Below are positions 1 through 15,000 of a stretch of 64,000 nt of DNA, piece by piece. The notes beneath the pieces were generated by a model. It did not search any database, was not told the origin of the DNA, and saw only the letters and a list, made by a program, of their open reading frames with translations. The position numbers were made by a program, and so were the translations under genes. This stretch comes from Stieleria neptunia (lineage in GTDB: Bacteria; Planctomycetota; Planctomycetia; Pirellulales; Pirellulaceae), in the NCBI RefSeq assembly GCF_007754155.1, contig NZ_CP037423.1, positions 1,922,001 to 1,986,000 on the forward strand, read 5' to 3'. Every line of letters begins with the position of its first letter. Position 1 is the first letter of the stretch.

Positions 1-3000
1 GACAACGCCCCGCCGGAAGACGCTGACGATCTGGCGTACCAGATCGATGCGGTCGCGCCGACCAGTCACGTCGACGTCACACCACTGAACGACCAAAACG
101 ATTTTGTGGTCCGCTGGGACGTTACCGATGACGTCGGCGGCAGCGGGTTCAAGCATGTCAGCTTGTACGTGGCCGAAGACGGCGGCGACTTCAAGCTTTG
201 GAAACGGCAACTGCAGACCGCCGGCGGCGAGGAGGTGTGGATCGGCCGCGTCGGCACGAGCTACGAATTCCTGGCCCTGGCCAGCGACCGCGCCGGCAAC
301 CGGGAAACGCCGCCATCGGGAGCGACCGCCGATGACGATGGTTCGACCACGTCGCTGGGCGTCTTGCCCGCCGTGGAAGAAACGACGCGACCGAATTTTG
401 GGCAACCCGCCGAGCCATCGTCCACGCCATCGATCAACCCGCTGTTCGCATCGGCCGAACGACAGATTCCGGCCAGTCAGGTTTCGCCCAGTCAGGTTGC
501 GGCGCAAACGCAACGCGTCGACCCCGCGGCCTTTGACGTGGTCCTGCAACCGTTCACGGCCGCTCGTTTCGCCGACGGGTTTGATCTGGCGGTTGGTGCC
601 GCGGCGTCCGCGGGGATCGGCCCGATGGCGATCGCTGAAACACCCGACGGAGACATCTTGGTCAGCGGCGGTCCGGCCCGGAACCAACTCTATCGCTTCA
701 CCCCCGATGGCGGAACAGTCGGCGGCGTGTGGGCCGAACTGGATCATCCGATCTTCAATTTGATCTTTGACCCGGCCGGACGACTTTGGGCCACCACCGG
801 CGGCGGTCCACTGCTGGAACTTGACCCCAGCGACGGCGGTTTGCTGGCCGAACACGGCGACGGGCTGACGATGGGACTGGCCGTCGATCCGGCAACCGGT
901 GACATCCTGGTCGGATCACGCTACGGCGTCGAGCGATTTGATCCGGCCGGCGGGACGTTCTCCCGATTCAGTCGAGATCAAAACCTGCGTGTGGGAAGTC
1001 TGGCCTTTGCCGACGACGGGACGCTTTACGGTGTGCAGTGGCCCGAGCGAAATGCCGTCCTGGAATTCTCGCCGACCGGTCGCGCCGAAACGCTGCTGTC
1101 GTTCACGACGCCGATCGATTCGTTGGCGCTTGGGCAAAGCGACTCGCCACTTGCCGGCCTGTTGTTTGTCTCGCACAACTCCGGCGCTGCACACGCCGGC
1201 AGCGAACTGACGATGGTCGACGTCGCCACCCTGCGGCGTGTCGCGCTGGCCGGCGGCGGCACCCGCGGCGATGTCATCGTGACGACGCGGGACGGTCGCG
1301 TGTTGGTCAGCCAAACCGACGCGGTCGATGTGCTCAGCCCGATCGCCGTCCCCGAAATCATCGCCACCCATCCCGCCCCGCAAACGGTCGTCGCCCTGCC
1401 GTTGGGCTTGGTCCGCGTGACGTTTAGCGAAGACATGTTCACGGGCTTGGGGACGGAGCAACATTCCGTCTTGAACCCCGGCAACTACGCGATTCGCAGC
1501 GATGGTAGCGATCACCCGGAAATCACCGAAGTCCGCTACGATGCGGCGTCGCGGACGGCGTCTCTGTTTGCCCAAGGATTCTCGGTCGGCGACCACACGT
1601 TGTACGTCGGCGAAGGCATCGAAAGCATCGGCGGTTTCTCGCTTGCCGCGGGCTATGAAATCCACTTCACCACGATCAGCGATTTCTCGACCAACGTCGA
1701 CATCGAACTGTCCGGCACGCGACTGGATCGACAGTCTCAATCGATCACTTATGAAGTCGTGATCACCAACCGTGGCGATCATGACCTGATTCTGCCGGTC
1801 GGATTGGTGCTTTCTGCGGACGGACAAAACACCGGCGCATCGTCTGGCGAAGCCGTGCCTGGACAAACCGCGACGCCGTCGACCGATGCAGGCTGGGTCT
1901 TTGATCTAGCCGCCAACGTTCCCGATGGCGTTCGGCTGCGACCGGGGGAATCGACCACGGCCAAAACGATTCGCTGGTTGGCACCGGCAGAAATCACCGC
2001 GGACTTCATCCCCAGTTTCCTTGCCAGCGCGGCGCCGAACCTGCGTCCCGATTTTGATTCCACACCGCCGGAACACGTCGTCGCAGGAAGCATCTATCGA
2101 TACGACGCCCGGGCCAGTGATCCGGATTCCAACTCGGTCGCGTATCGGTTGCATGAAGCGCCTGATGGGATGCGAGTCGACCCGGACAGCGGAGTCATCG
2201 ATTGGCAAACCGATCCCGAGACTGCCGAACAAAACCGCGTCGTCTTGTACGCCTTCGACTCACGCGGCGGCTTCACGTCCCAAACGTGGACGATCACGGT
2301 GGATGGCGGCAACCAGGCACCGGAGTTCCTCTTGCCGCCGGCCGACGCCTCGATGACGGAAAACGAAACGCTGGTCGTTCAGGTCAACGTACTCGACCGC
2401 GACGACGCGGCGATCGATGTATGGGCCGACAACCTTCCACCGGGTGCGTTCTTCGACGCTTCGCAAAGGACGTTGCGTTGGTCGCCCGGCGAACACGCGG
2501 CGGGGATCTACCGCGACCTGACGCTGCTCGCCAGCGACGGCGTCAACACGACCCGGCACACCTTTGACCTGGTCGTCGCCGATGCGGATCGACCGCCACG
2601 GATCGACTCGCCGCAGCCCTTCACGCTCCGTCAAGGTGACCAGTGGACCTATCGTGTTTCGGCAAGCGATCCCGACGGCGACGCACTGATGTTTACCAGC
2701 GATGACCTGCCCGCCGGCGCGACGCTGGACGCCGATACCGGAACGTTGCGCTGGACCATCGGATTCGATCAGGCGGGAATCCAAACGATTCCGATCACCG
2801 TCACCGCGGGCGACCAAACCACCAGCGACCAGATCATCGTCGACGTGCTCAATGCTAACGGAGCGCCGGTGTTCGATTCGATGCACGGCTGGTCTGTCGA
2901 CGAAGGGCAAACGTTAGCCATTCAAGTGTTCGCCTTCGATCCCGACCATCCCCAGTTTCGATTGCCGGTCCGCACCGATGACGGCATGTTGGATCCGCCG

Positions 3001-6000
3001 GGTCTGGTTTCACCGGTGGAGTATCGTGTGGTCGGATTACCCGACGGGGCGTCGTTTGATCCCGAAACCGCGACACTGACGTGGACGCCGAATCACGAAC
3101 AGGCGGGCGATTACACGGTTCGCTTCGAAGCAACCGATGACGGCGACGGCACCGGTGATCCCGTCACGATTCATTCCCAGGTTCCAATCGCCGTCCGCGA
3201 TGTCAACCAGCGACCGCGGATCGACCCGATCGAAAACCTTGTCCTTTCGCGCGGCGACATCATCGACCTTCCCGTCGGCGTGATTGACCCGGACGGTGAC
3301 GCGATCACGCTGACCGCAGCCAGCGGGTTGCCGGGATTGCCGCTGCCGGACTTTGTCTCGTTCAGCGACAACGGCAACGGTAGCGGGTTCTTTCATTTCA
3401 CACCCGGAACCGCCGACCGGGGCAACTACACGCTGTCGATCATCGCCGGCGACGACGGCAACGGTCACGGTCGCGGTCGGATCGAAACGACGCAATACGA
3501 TTTTGTCGTGACGATCCAATCCGCCAACGATCCGCCACAACTTTCACCGGTTCCATCGATGGTGGTCTTGGCCGGTGACTTGCTGCGGCTGCCGCTGGCG
3601 ACCACCGACATCGATCAAGAACCGTTGCACTACACGCTGAGCGGATTGCCCGCGGACGCTCGGATCGTCGACGCAGCCTCTTACGGCCAAGCGTTGTTGA
3701 ACTGGGATCCCACGTCGACCGACATCGGCACCTACGACGTCACCGTCACGGTTACCGATTCGGGAAACAGCGGCGTGGCAGAGACGCTCTCGTCATCGCA
3801 CCGCTTCGTGATCGAAGTCCGCGATCACAACGCCACTCCGGTCTTGGATCCGATTGCCGATGCGGTCACCGCGGAAGGCGAACCGCTGACGATTGAATTC
3901 ACGGCGAACGATCTTGATGGCGACTCGATCTGGTACACCTCACCCAACCTGCCCGCCGGTGCGACCCTGGATCCGATCGGCGGCGTGTTGGCGTGGACGC
4001 CCTCGTTCGAAGATTCCGGATCGTACGCCATCGACATCGTTGCGACCGACGGATCGGCATCCGACACCCGATCGTTTTCCATCGAGGTCGCGCCCGTCAA
4101 CCGCGCCCCGCGACTCGCCTTTCCCACGCCGCAATTCGCCCGTGAAGGCGTTTGGATGGAATTTCGAATCACGGGGGACGATTTCGATGGTGGACCGCTG
4201 ACGTTGACCGCCGACGGTGTGCCCGATGGAGCCTTGTTCGATCCCGGCAGCGGCTTGTTCCGCTGGCAACCGACGTTCGACCAGGCCGGCATCCACGGCG
4301 TTGTCTTTACCCTGACCGATTCGGAAAACGCATCCGATTCGATCCGCGTCCCGATCGTCGTGGACAATGTCAACCGGGCGCCGACGATCGAAAGCCGGCA
4401 CCATCAAGTGCTTGTCGGCGAGTTGCTTGATTTCCATGTGTCCGCGTCCGACCCCGATGCCGATGACACGCTGACGTACTCCGCCTACGGTTTGCCCGAG
4501 GGCGCCACCTTGGATGCGTCTTCTGGTCGGATCACGTGGATCCCCAACCCGGGCCAACTCGGCAGCTACGTAATCGACGTCCGGGCGAGCGACGGACTGG
4601 CCGAAACCCAACACAGCCTGGTGATCGAATCGGTCGCGACGCCGCGCTTGCCCGAGGTCCGGATTGTCACCACGCCCAGCTACCCCGCGCTGCCGGGCCA
4701 ATCGATCCGCGTCGATGTGATCGCCGACGGGGTTGCACCGATTGATTCGTTATCACTGGCCTACGAAGGCAGCGAAGTCGCGCTGGACGAACAAGGTCGC
4801 GCGGAAATCATCGCCGGCGGGCCAGGTAAATCGTCGTTGGTTGCCAGGGCGATCGACGCCGACGGCCTTGTCGCAACCGTCACCGAAACGGTGCGAGTTC
4901 GAACGGCCACGGACAAGGACGCCCCCCGAGTCGCGTTGTCGCTGGATGGTTTCCAAATCACCGAGCCGACCGAATTGATCGCCGCAATCCACGACGTCAA
5001 CCTGGATCAGTGGACGCTGGAAATCGCGGACCACCGATCGGGCCAATTCCGAACGCTGGCAAGTGGTCAGACGACCGGCGACGAGTTGCCGCTGGTCACA
5101 CTCGACCCGGCCTCGCTGGCCAACGGCTTTTATACGATTCGCTTATCCGCCACCGACATCAGCGGGCGCAGGTCGCAAACATCACTGGACGTCGAAATCA
5201 ACTCGGACTCGAAAACCGATGCCTTCGTCCGAACCGACGTTGACGCGGAAATCGCCGTCGGTGACCAAACGTTTCAGATCACGCGTCAGTATGATTCGCT
5301 CCGCGAGTCTTGGCGTTTCACGTTCCAAAACATCGCCCTGCAAGCCTCCACCGAAGCGTCTGACGCGTCGTCGGATCACATCTACTCGGCACTGTCCAGC
5401 GGCGATCGCGTCTATTTGAGTCTTCCCGATGGACGCCGCGTCGGGTTCACCTTTGAACCGGAACCCGTTCAGCCATTCCCTGGCAACGATTCCCTGCTCT
5501 TTTACCAACCGCGTTGGATCGCCGATGCCGGTGTCGACTACGAACTGCGATCCAGCGATCGTTTCTTGGTCCGCGGCGGAGAACGTTTCTACGACCAAGC
5601 CACCGGTCTGCCCTACCATCCCGGTAATGCGATTTCAGCCGATTACGCCTACCAACTCGCCCATCCCGATGGCAGGATCGATTGGATCGACGCAGCGGGC
5701 AGGATCACGCGTCAGCAATGGCCCGGCGGCGAAGTCTTGCAGATCAGCGACAGCGGCATTTCGCTTCCTACGGGCGAGTTTCTTGCGATCGTTCACAACG
5801 CCAATGGCCAAATCGCATCGCTCCGCACGCCGACGATGGATCTGCGCTATCGCTACGACGACGCCGGGCGACTGGTCGAAGTCGCGTCCACGTTCGCGTC
5901 TGACGTCACACAATCGTTGCACCGCTATGGCTATGAATCCGCAACCGGCGAAACGCTGGCGGTCGCAGTCGGCGTCGGTGGAAACCATCGCGCCTACCCC

Positions 6001-9000
6001 GGCGACGAACCGCTGACGGCGGATCTCGGACGCGCCGCTGATTTTGCCACAGCGTCCATCATCGGCGAACTCGACGCCGGCCAGACCGATCAATACGCCT
6101 TTACCATCGACGATGCCCAGCTGCGCAGCACCGATCAACACGTCGTTTGGGTGCGTGCGGTCATCGAACGTTACCGCAGTCCCTTCATCGCCGACACGCC
6201 ACGTCTCGCCGGACTCGATCCGATCGCCCGCAGCGTCGACGGCGATCGGACGGTCGCGTTGTTTGCGATTCAGCGTGCCGATCAATATTTGTTGAGCGTT
6301 GCGGGGGCATCCATCGATGACGCGGGACGCTATCGGTTGTCGTTGGATGTGGTGGGCGACATCAATCGCGATGGCATCGTCGATGGGATCGACAGCGCAT
6401 TGCTGGCGGATTCCATTGGAACGTTCATCGGCGATCGAACCTACGACGCGGCCGCCGATTTTAATTCCGACGGCGCGATCACGACCGCCGACTGGCAACT
6501 GCTCGCTGCAAATTTTGGGTTCACGTCGGACTTCACGGCGATCGCATGGGACGACCGCTTTGTCACCACCGCCGACTTTCCAACCTACGCGCCGCCACCG
6601 GTCGACCGTTCGCAGCCACCGATCGATCCGCCCGTTGATCCCTCGACCGGCGACGACACCCGGATCACGCCCGCGCCCGAAGCGCCGCCGACAGTCGATC
6701 CACCGACCTTCACGCCGACTTCGTTGGCGCCGTCGGTCGGCGCGACCTTTTCCATTCGCGACGGATCGTTCGATTCGGGCGGCGATGCTTGGACGACGAC
6801 CGGAAACGTCGATTTTGACAACGACGTCGCGGAACTTTCGGAATCCCCGACGGAGCGAACGTCACTTCGTCAAACGTTCTACGTTCCCGACGACGCCTCG
6901 ATTCTGCGGCTGACCGTTTCCAACCTGATACTCTCGGCGGCCCCCAACCGCGCACCCGATGCGTTGGAAGTTGCGTTGCTCGATGCCAACACCTTTGCCC
7001 CACTGGTCGGCGTGATTCCGCTGGGGCAAAGCGATGCACTGCTCAATTTTGCCGCCGACGGGACCTACCGCAGCGCATCGGGCGTGATCGTCGGCGACGC
7101 CCGCTCCCAAGATCCCTCACAAGATTTGGCCGGCGTTTTCACGGACGACAAACTGCTGGTGCAGATCGACATCAGTGCGGTCCCGACGGGAACCCTGGCC
7201 GTGTTGTCGATCGATCTACTTGGGTTTGCCCAGCCAAACAGTCTCGCTCGAATCGATGACGTGTTCCTGGTTTCCGGGGGGCTGCGAGCGCCCGTCGCCC
7301 GAACCGACTTGGCGACGACCGAAGAAGACGTGCCGATTAACCTGGACCTACTGGCCAATGATTCCGATCACGAATCGTTGTTGAATCACACATCGTTGAC
7401 CATCGTGACGGCGCCCGAGCACGGACAGGTGTTCGTCAGCCCTCAATCGGGCATCGTGACCTACTCGCCCGATCCCGACTATTCCGGCAACGACTCCTTC
7501 ACCTACACCGTCAAGGACGTCGATGGCTACGTTTCCAACGAAGCCTTCGTCGGCATCAACGTGACGCCGATCACCGACACGCCTTGGTTGATCGTCAACA
7601 CCGCCAGGGGCGATCAAGACACACCGCTGCCGTTGCAGATCGATGCGATGGCAACCGATGTCGATGACAGTGGAAACGTCACGGTCACGATCGCTTCCTT
7701 GCCGCAAGGCGCAACGCTCAATCAAGGCGTCCGCATCGCCGACGGGCACTATCGACTCGGTCTGGAAGATCTGAACGGACTGCAATTGATGCCTTCGGCC
7801 GGGTGGAGCGGGCAGGCGATGCTGGACGTCAGCATCACCGCCACCGACCAATCCGCCGATCCCGTTTCCGCCGAAGATCAACTGCGGCTGGACGTCGGCA
7901 GCGTCTTCGTCAACCCGATGTCGATCAGCGGGTTCGAAGTCAATGCTGGCGAAGTCCAACGGTCACGACTGCACACCCTCTCGGTGACCTTCAACCAAGA
8001 CGCCTGGATCGCCGACGCCTCGGCAGACATTTTTATCTCCGACACCGAAGGCGACGAAATCAGAATCCCGGCCGACAACTTTTCCTACGACCCAAACTCG
8101 CTCACGCTGACGATCGACGTCGACGGGCTGATTCACCACGACGATCAATACTATCTGATGCTCCGCAATGCCGGCATCGCCAGCAACGCGAACCGCTTGC
8201 AGACGATGGCCAGCGGACCAGAATTCGGTAGCGAGTTTTTGCCGCTTCCGTTTTTCAGCCTGCTCGGCGATGTCAACGGGAACAACGAAGTCGATGTGGA
8301 TGATTGGCGGGACATCCGACTCAGCCTGAATACCTACGCTGATTCACCTTACTATCTTCGCCATCGCGACCTGACCGGTGAAGGGATCATCGATCGGCAT
8401 GATTTTGTCGCCTGGCGAAACCGACTGGGGTTCACGACCGATCAAGACCCGCCGCAGATCCTGGCCGGCGTCACGCTGCCGAACAACCGCTTGCCGCTGG
8501 TCAACGCTTTTCAAACCGATGCGGACTTGTCGCTGGTCGTCGATGATGTCAGCGAAGTGGCTTCGTTGACGGTCTCCGTCGATGGTTCCCAGACTGTCGA
8601 ACTCGTCGAACGATTGTCTTCCGACGACGCGCTGCGGTTGCCATTGACGGAGTTGTTCGCCATCGCCGGCCAGACACTCGCGCCGGTCGATCATACGCTG
8701 ACCTTCGTCGCAGCCGATCGGTTCGGCAATCTGTCCGATCCCGTGGACGTCGAATTCTCGATCGATGAAACCGCACCGGCGAGCCCCGCAACCCCGGTTT
8801 TACTGGACGCCGAAGGGAACGTCACCTCAACGCTGGCCGTTGCGGACCCCCAGGTCGTCCTTCGCTCGATCGGCGAGACCGGTAGCATCGTTCGGTTGTA
8901 CCGCGACGGCCGTGAAGTCGGCTTGGGAATCGCGGCAAGCCCCGTCGACTTCCCGCTCAACCTGGGCTCGCTCGGCGACGGAATGTACACCTTCACCGCC

Positions 9001-12000
9001 ACCGCGGAAGACCCGGCGGGCAACCGAAGTGCGGCCTCTCAATCGCTTTCGGTCACCATCGACACCACCGCTCCGCTGATCGAGTCGCTGCAGTTGGATC
9101 CCAACAGCGACACCGGAACGCTGGGTGATCAGACGACCGAACGCGATTCCGTTTCGCTGATCGGCACGACCGAACCCGGTGCCGTTGTCTCGATCGCCGG
9201 CATTTCACAAACGATGACTGCCGATGCGGTCGGCGAATTTCAACTCGACGGCATCCCGCTGCGTTTCGGCCCCAATCGGTTGACCGTCACCGCCGCCGAT
9301 GCCCTGGGGAACGAACGAACGCGCAGCATCAATGTGTTTCGCCCACGTTTGGAATCCAACCCGCCGACGATCGCTTTCAGATTGGCCGACGACACCGGAC
9401 GTTACCAAACCGACGCCGTCACGTCCTCTGCGTCGATCAGTGGCGCACTCAGTGACGATTCGAACGTGACAGGGTTGTTCTTGACGGTCGTCTCAACGTC
9501 CGACGAAGACTTCAAGCAACAAACCGTCGGATCGATTGATGTTTCCGCGGCGATCACCGGCGATACGTTTCATCTGACCGCGGCCGCAATCGAACACGCC
9601 ATCGGAACGGAACTCGACGACGGCAACGTCACCTTCACCTTGATCGCGGTCGACCAATACGACAACGCATCCCAAGCCGAATCGATCTCGTTTGTCCTTG
9701 ATCGTTCGGCACCCGACGTCCCGCCGGAACTGCGGCTCTCATCCGACAGCGACCACGGCCGCGACTCAACCGATCGGATCACTCGTTCCACCTCGCTGGT
9801 TGTGGCGCTGGATATGCCCGAACTGGCGAACGTCGCGTTTTTTGTCGATGGGAATCCGCATGCCGAATTCCGGTTGCCCCAGGGCGTCGGCGAAGTCACG
9901 TTGGCGGGAGTACCCGAAGGGAGCCACTTGATCACCGCGTCGGTGACCGACGTTGCCGGAAACACCAGTGCCGTGGGTGCCGCACTCGATGTCACCATCG
10001 ACGCGACGCCGCCGGACGCGATCATCGCCGAGCTTCAATTGCCGCCGCTGGACTCGGACGCCGGCGTGATCTCGGGTTCGACGGAAGCCCATGCAACGGT
10101 GCGTGTCTATCGCGGGTTGGACTCACAAACCGCCATCGCGGAAACGATCGCCGCGGGTGACGGCGGTTTCCAGATCGACGACGTTCGTTTTGCCGATGGC
10201 GTCAACCGATTTCGAATCGTTGCCGAAGACATCGCCGGCAACGCGATCGAAACCAACGTCACGGCGCGATACGACGCCCCCGATCTTTCTCCGCCCGAAA
10301 TCCGAGTGGCTTTGGACCGCGACACGGGAGTTTCCGACAGCGATCGATTGACCAACGATCCGGCAGTTTCTGGAACCGTGGATGACGCAAGTCAGATCGC
10401 AAGCTTCCAAATCAGCGTCGGCGACGGCCCGTTTGTCAATTCGCTCGGTTCTCTTCGCGACAACGCGTTCACGCTCTCACGCAGCATTCTGGAGACGATC
10501 GCGGGGCATCGGCTGGGCGACGGTGATGTGCGAGTTCGGATGCGGGCGACCGACGTGCTCGGGCATGCTTCGGAACTCGCCGAGTTGACGTTTCGGCTGG
10601 ACACCATACGGCCCGACGTCCCGGTTCCACTCGTCCTCGACGCCGCCAGCGATTCGGGAACCCCTGGCGACGGCATCACCAACCGCGACACGTTGACCTT
10701 CATCACCGGTGTGACGGCAACGGATGCAGAAGTCGTTCTGTATGCCGACGGAGAAGTCGTCGACCGGGCTGATGCCGCCGAATCGATCTCGCTCAGCACC
10801 CGCAGCCTGCCGGGACGGCATCGTTATGTCGCCCAGTCGGTCGACGCCGCCGGGAACGTCAGTCCCTTCACCGCGGCCCGCTTCATCACCTTTGACGACA
10901 GCTTTATCGCACCCACGATCGGACTGGATGAAACCCAGCGACGCGATGACTTGGGTGGCCCGTTGCACACCGCCTCGTCCATCGTTTCACTGGTCGGCCG
11001 CGCCGAACCGGGAACTCGGTTGCAGATCCAGGGGACACCAAACTTCGCCGACACCGATGATTTCGGGTACTTCACGATCAATGATGTCCGTCTGGATGCC
11101 GGCGCCAACCCGCTCGCTGTGACGGCAACCGACGTCGCGGGTAATGTTCAATCCGTCGAAATCGACTTGGTGTTTGTCGACGCCGACGGGCCTGCGTTCG
11201 ACGTGAACCTGGTCAACGATACCGGACGCAGCGACACCGATCGACGCACCCAAGATCCGACGATCGCCGGCACACTCCGCGACGCCTCGGCGATTGCAAC
11301 GCTCTTCGGATCGTTGAACGGATCGCCGCCGGTCGACATCACGACCGCACTGGTCGAAGACGCCTTGACGATCGACTTGGCCACCCTGCAGTCCATTCTC
11401 GGCCAGACCGTCGCTGACGGACGCCATCTATTGTCACTGTCGGCAACCGATGCGTCCGGAAACGAATCCTCCACCGAGTTTCAGTTCGACCTGGATCGCC
11501 AAGGCCCACCGCTGCAGACCCTGCCGGACCTGATGACATCCAGCGATCTCGGTCACAGCGATCAAGATAATTTGACGTCGGAAACCGAGCCCGTGGTGCG
11601 GGTGTTTGCCCAGCGCGGAGCGTTGGTCAAGTTCTACGTGGATGAAACCCTGGTCGGTGAAGTGTTTTCGACCGGCGTCGCACAGTACACGCTGCCGTCA
11701 CTCGACAGCGGGACGTACAACGTCACCACCACCATCGAAGACGCTGCGGGAAACGTCGCCGGCCCGTCAGAGCCACTGGTGTTGACGATCGATTCGACCC
11801 CACCCTCGGACGTCACGCTGGAGTTGATGCCGCTGCACCAAAGCAGCGTGCGGGCGAATCACACGACCGATGCCCAAGTCACCTTGATCGGAACCGCCGA
11901 ACCCGGTAGCCGAATCACGATGACCGGGCAACGGGAAACGCCGATCGCCGATGCCACCGGCACGTTCTTCTTCATCACCGATTTGCAGGTCGGTGCGAAT

Positions 12001-15000
12001 GAGTTTCTGGTCATTTCGGAAGATTCCGCCGGTAACAAGACGGAACAAACCGTCGTCTTCTCGCGCGGAGTCGTTCTGCCGCCGGAGTTCACGTTTACCC
12101 GTGTCGACGAGAACGCGAGCACATCGCCAACGATCCAGGGGTTGCTGCGAAGCGAGACGGCAATCGCCGTTGCCGAAGTCAGCACCGACCCCACCTTTAC
12201 CGGCCGCGTCGTTGACTTGACGCCCTACACCACCGCTGATCGTTTCACGTTGGCATCGTCCGACGTCGAAGCGATCCATGGTGCGCCCTATACCGACGGC
12301 GATCACGCCTTGTACTTTCGCGCGACCGACAGCCAGGGCCGAACCAGTGCGCCGACGTCGTTGGTCTGGACCCGAGACACTGCCGGCCAGGCTGGACTGC
12401 ACAGCACGGTGACGCCGCTGGGCGATGACTACCGTTACGTGATCTCCGCCACCGCCGCGATGGATGCCAGTCGGCGACTCGACGCGATCACCCTGCCCAT
12501 GGCCGCGGGCGTCATCGCCAGTGAATTCGTCGCCCCCGCGTCCTGGTCGGTCGCCTACTCGCCCGGCGACACCGCGATCGAGTTTTCACCCGTTGACGTG
12601 GCCGACGGACTCAGCGGCAGCGGCGAGTTGACGTTCAGCTTCACCGCAACCACCGCGCCGATGCAACGGATCGCAACCGTGGCGATGACGGACTTGGCAA
12701 ACGGTTCTGCGACACAGCACGTCCCTGTCTCGCTTGCACTGCCGTCGGCGTCCGATGCCATCGCGGTGACGGATTACATCGTCGGCAACGCATCGGAAAC
12801 CCTCTCGGTCGCCGCCCCCACCGGACTGCTCGCCAACGACGCCGTGGGCATCACCGGCGTGTTGAGCGCCGACGATGTGACTCGTTGGGGAGCAAGCGTC
12901 ACGGTCGCCCCCGATGGCGGCTTCACACTCGTACCGGCTGATACTTACACCGCAGTCGGCCTGGGCGAATCGATCACGGACTCGTTCACGTACACCGTCC
13001 GCGCCGCCGACTTCAGCCTGCACACGGCGACGGTTTGGATCACGATCGCTGGCGAAAACCAACCGCCGACGGCCGTCCAGGACGAGCCATCGGGCGAGAC
13101 GGTTTCGCTCTACACCCGCGGCGGCGCGTCGTCGGTCATCGACCCGGAGGACCTGCTGCGAAACGACGTCGATCCCGATGTCAACGAACCACTCGTGATC
13201 GTTTCGGTTCAACCGACCAGCATGCTTGGTGCCACCGTCACACTGTCTGGGGGCAACGTGTCCGCCGACCAGATCGTCTACGACCCGAGCGGCGTCGACG
13301 CCTTGGACTCGTTGGCCGCCGGCCAGCATCTGATCGATCGGATCACCTACACGATCGTCGACTCCAACGGAGCAACCAGTTCCTCGACCGCGAGCGTTTG
13401 GGTTCAAAGCCCGATCAATCTCGCTCCGACCGCCGCCTCTGGAACTGCTGGTCTAACCGAAGACGGATCGATCGATCCAACGACCTTCGATTCCCTGACC
13501 AGCGGTGCCACCGATCGCGACCGTCTGCCCGCGGATCCCGAACTGGCCGCCGTGGCAGATGTCGTCACCAGCTCGCTCGGCGCCACGGTCACGATCTGGC
13601 CAGACGGCACGTTCACTTATGACTCTTCCGGCGTCGCGGCGATCCAATCGCTCTCCGAAGGTGAAACCGCCGAAGACACGTTCCTGTTTCGAGTCACTGA
13701 TGGACTGGATGACTCCGACGCGCGACCGATCTCGCTGACCGTCACCGGCATCAACGACGCTCCCACCGCGCTCGATGACCTGTACACCGGCGTGTCGGCG
13801 GACGGGCTGCTGACGACCGGCATGGTCGACGGCTTGCTCGCCAACGATTTCGACGACGACTCACCACTGCCGCTGATCATCGACCCCAGCCGAACCGCTC
13901 CGCTTTCCGCCGCCGGCGCCGCCGTCTCGTTGCGTCCCGACGGCACGTTTGATTACGACCCACAGGGGGTTTTTGATCATCTTGCCGACGGCGAAACGCT
14001 GCTGGACACGTTCACCTACGTCGTCTTGGATGATCAGGGTGCCGAGTCGACCGCGACCGTGACCGTCGAACTCATTGGCGTGGACGACGCACCGATCGCG
14101 GGGATCGACAGCATCGAACGTGGCTACTGGACCGTCGCGTCTCAGACGATCGAAGTCCCCGCCAGCGAAGGTGTTTTGACCAACGACCGCGATCCCGACT
14201 CCGCGTCCAGCGGCACCGTGTTGCAAGCCTCATTCGACGGACTCAGCCAGTACGGCGCACGGGTGATCGTCCACTCCGACGGCAGTTTCAGCTACGACCC
14301 GACGTCCAGCCAAACGCTCCGCGATCTGCAATCCGCCGGCATCGACGTCATCGACAGTTTCACCTACACGCTCACCGAGGTCTCGCCGTCATCGGCAGAC
14401 GCCCCGGACGCCAATCAAAGCCCCGCCGCGCCACCTCCATCCACAAGCGAAGGTGTTGTGGAAATCATCGTTCGCAGCGGCCCCTCGGCGTACAGCTTTG
14501 AAGTCGTCGGCAAGGGGTACGATCGACTCGGCTCCGGCGTTTCGATCAACAACCATGGCAACGTCGCCTACACCGCCACCCTCTTCGGACGCGACACCCC
14601 GTTCATCTGGAGTGACCAGACGGGGACGGCGAAACCACTGATCCCCGATGAGTTCCTGTTCGGCGAGGCAACCGTCTCTTCACCGCCCCGCGGGTCCGCA
14701 ACCGACACGCCCGCGTTGCGATTCAGCGACAACGTGCAGCTGACCGACCTGAATCGTCTGTTGGTCCAACGCCAATTGAACGCCCGGACGGTCTCCGGCG
14801 TGATCCAGGTCGGTTATCCCTTGCTCGAATTGTCCGATGTCGCGCTCTCGTATTCGGAACTTTGGAATGCCGAACGCGTCTTGGCGGGTGACAGCTATGG
14901 GACGCCCAAACAATACGCGGTCGGCGATTCGGGATTGGCCAACACGGGCTTGCGATGGGGTGATCCCAAATTTTTGGACCTGCAACTGTCTGGAATCGCC

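Noticed and set aside
916..1866. 316-residue antisense frame within the giant gene
   Set aside because: It is a shadow of the plus-strand coding sequence; many such frames occur along the whole giant gene.
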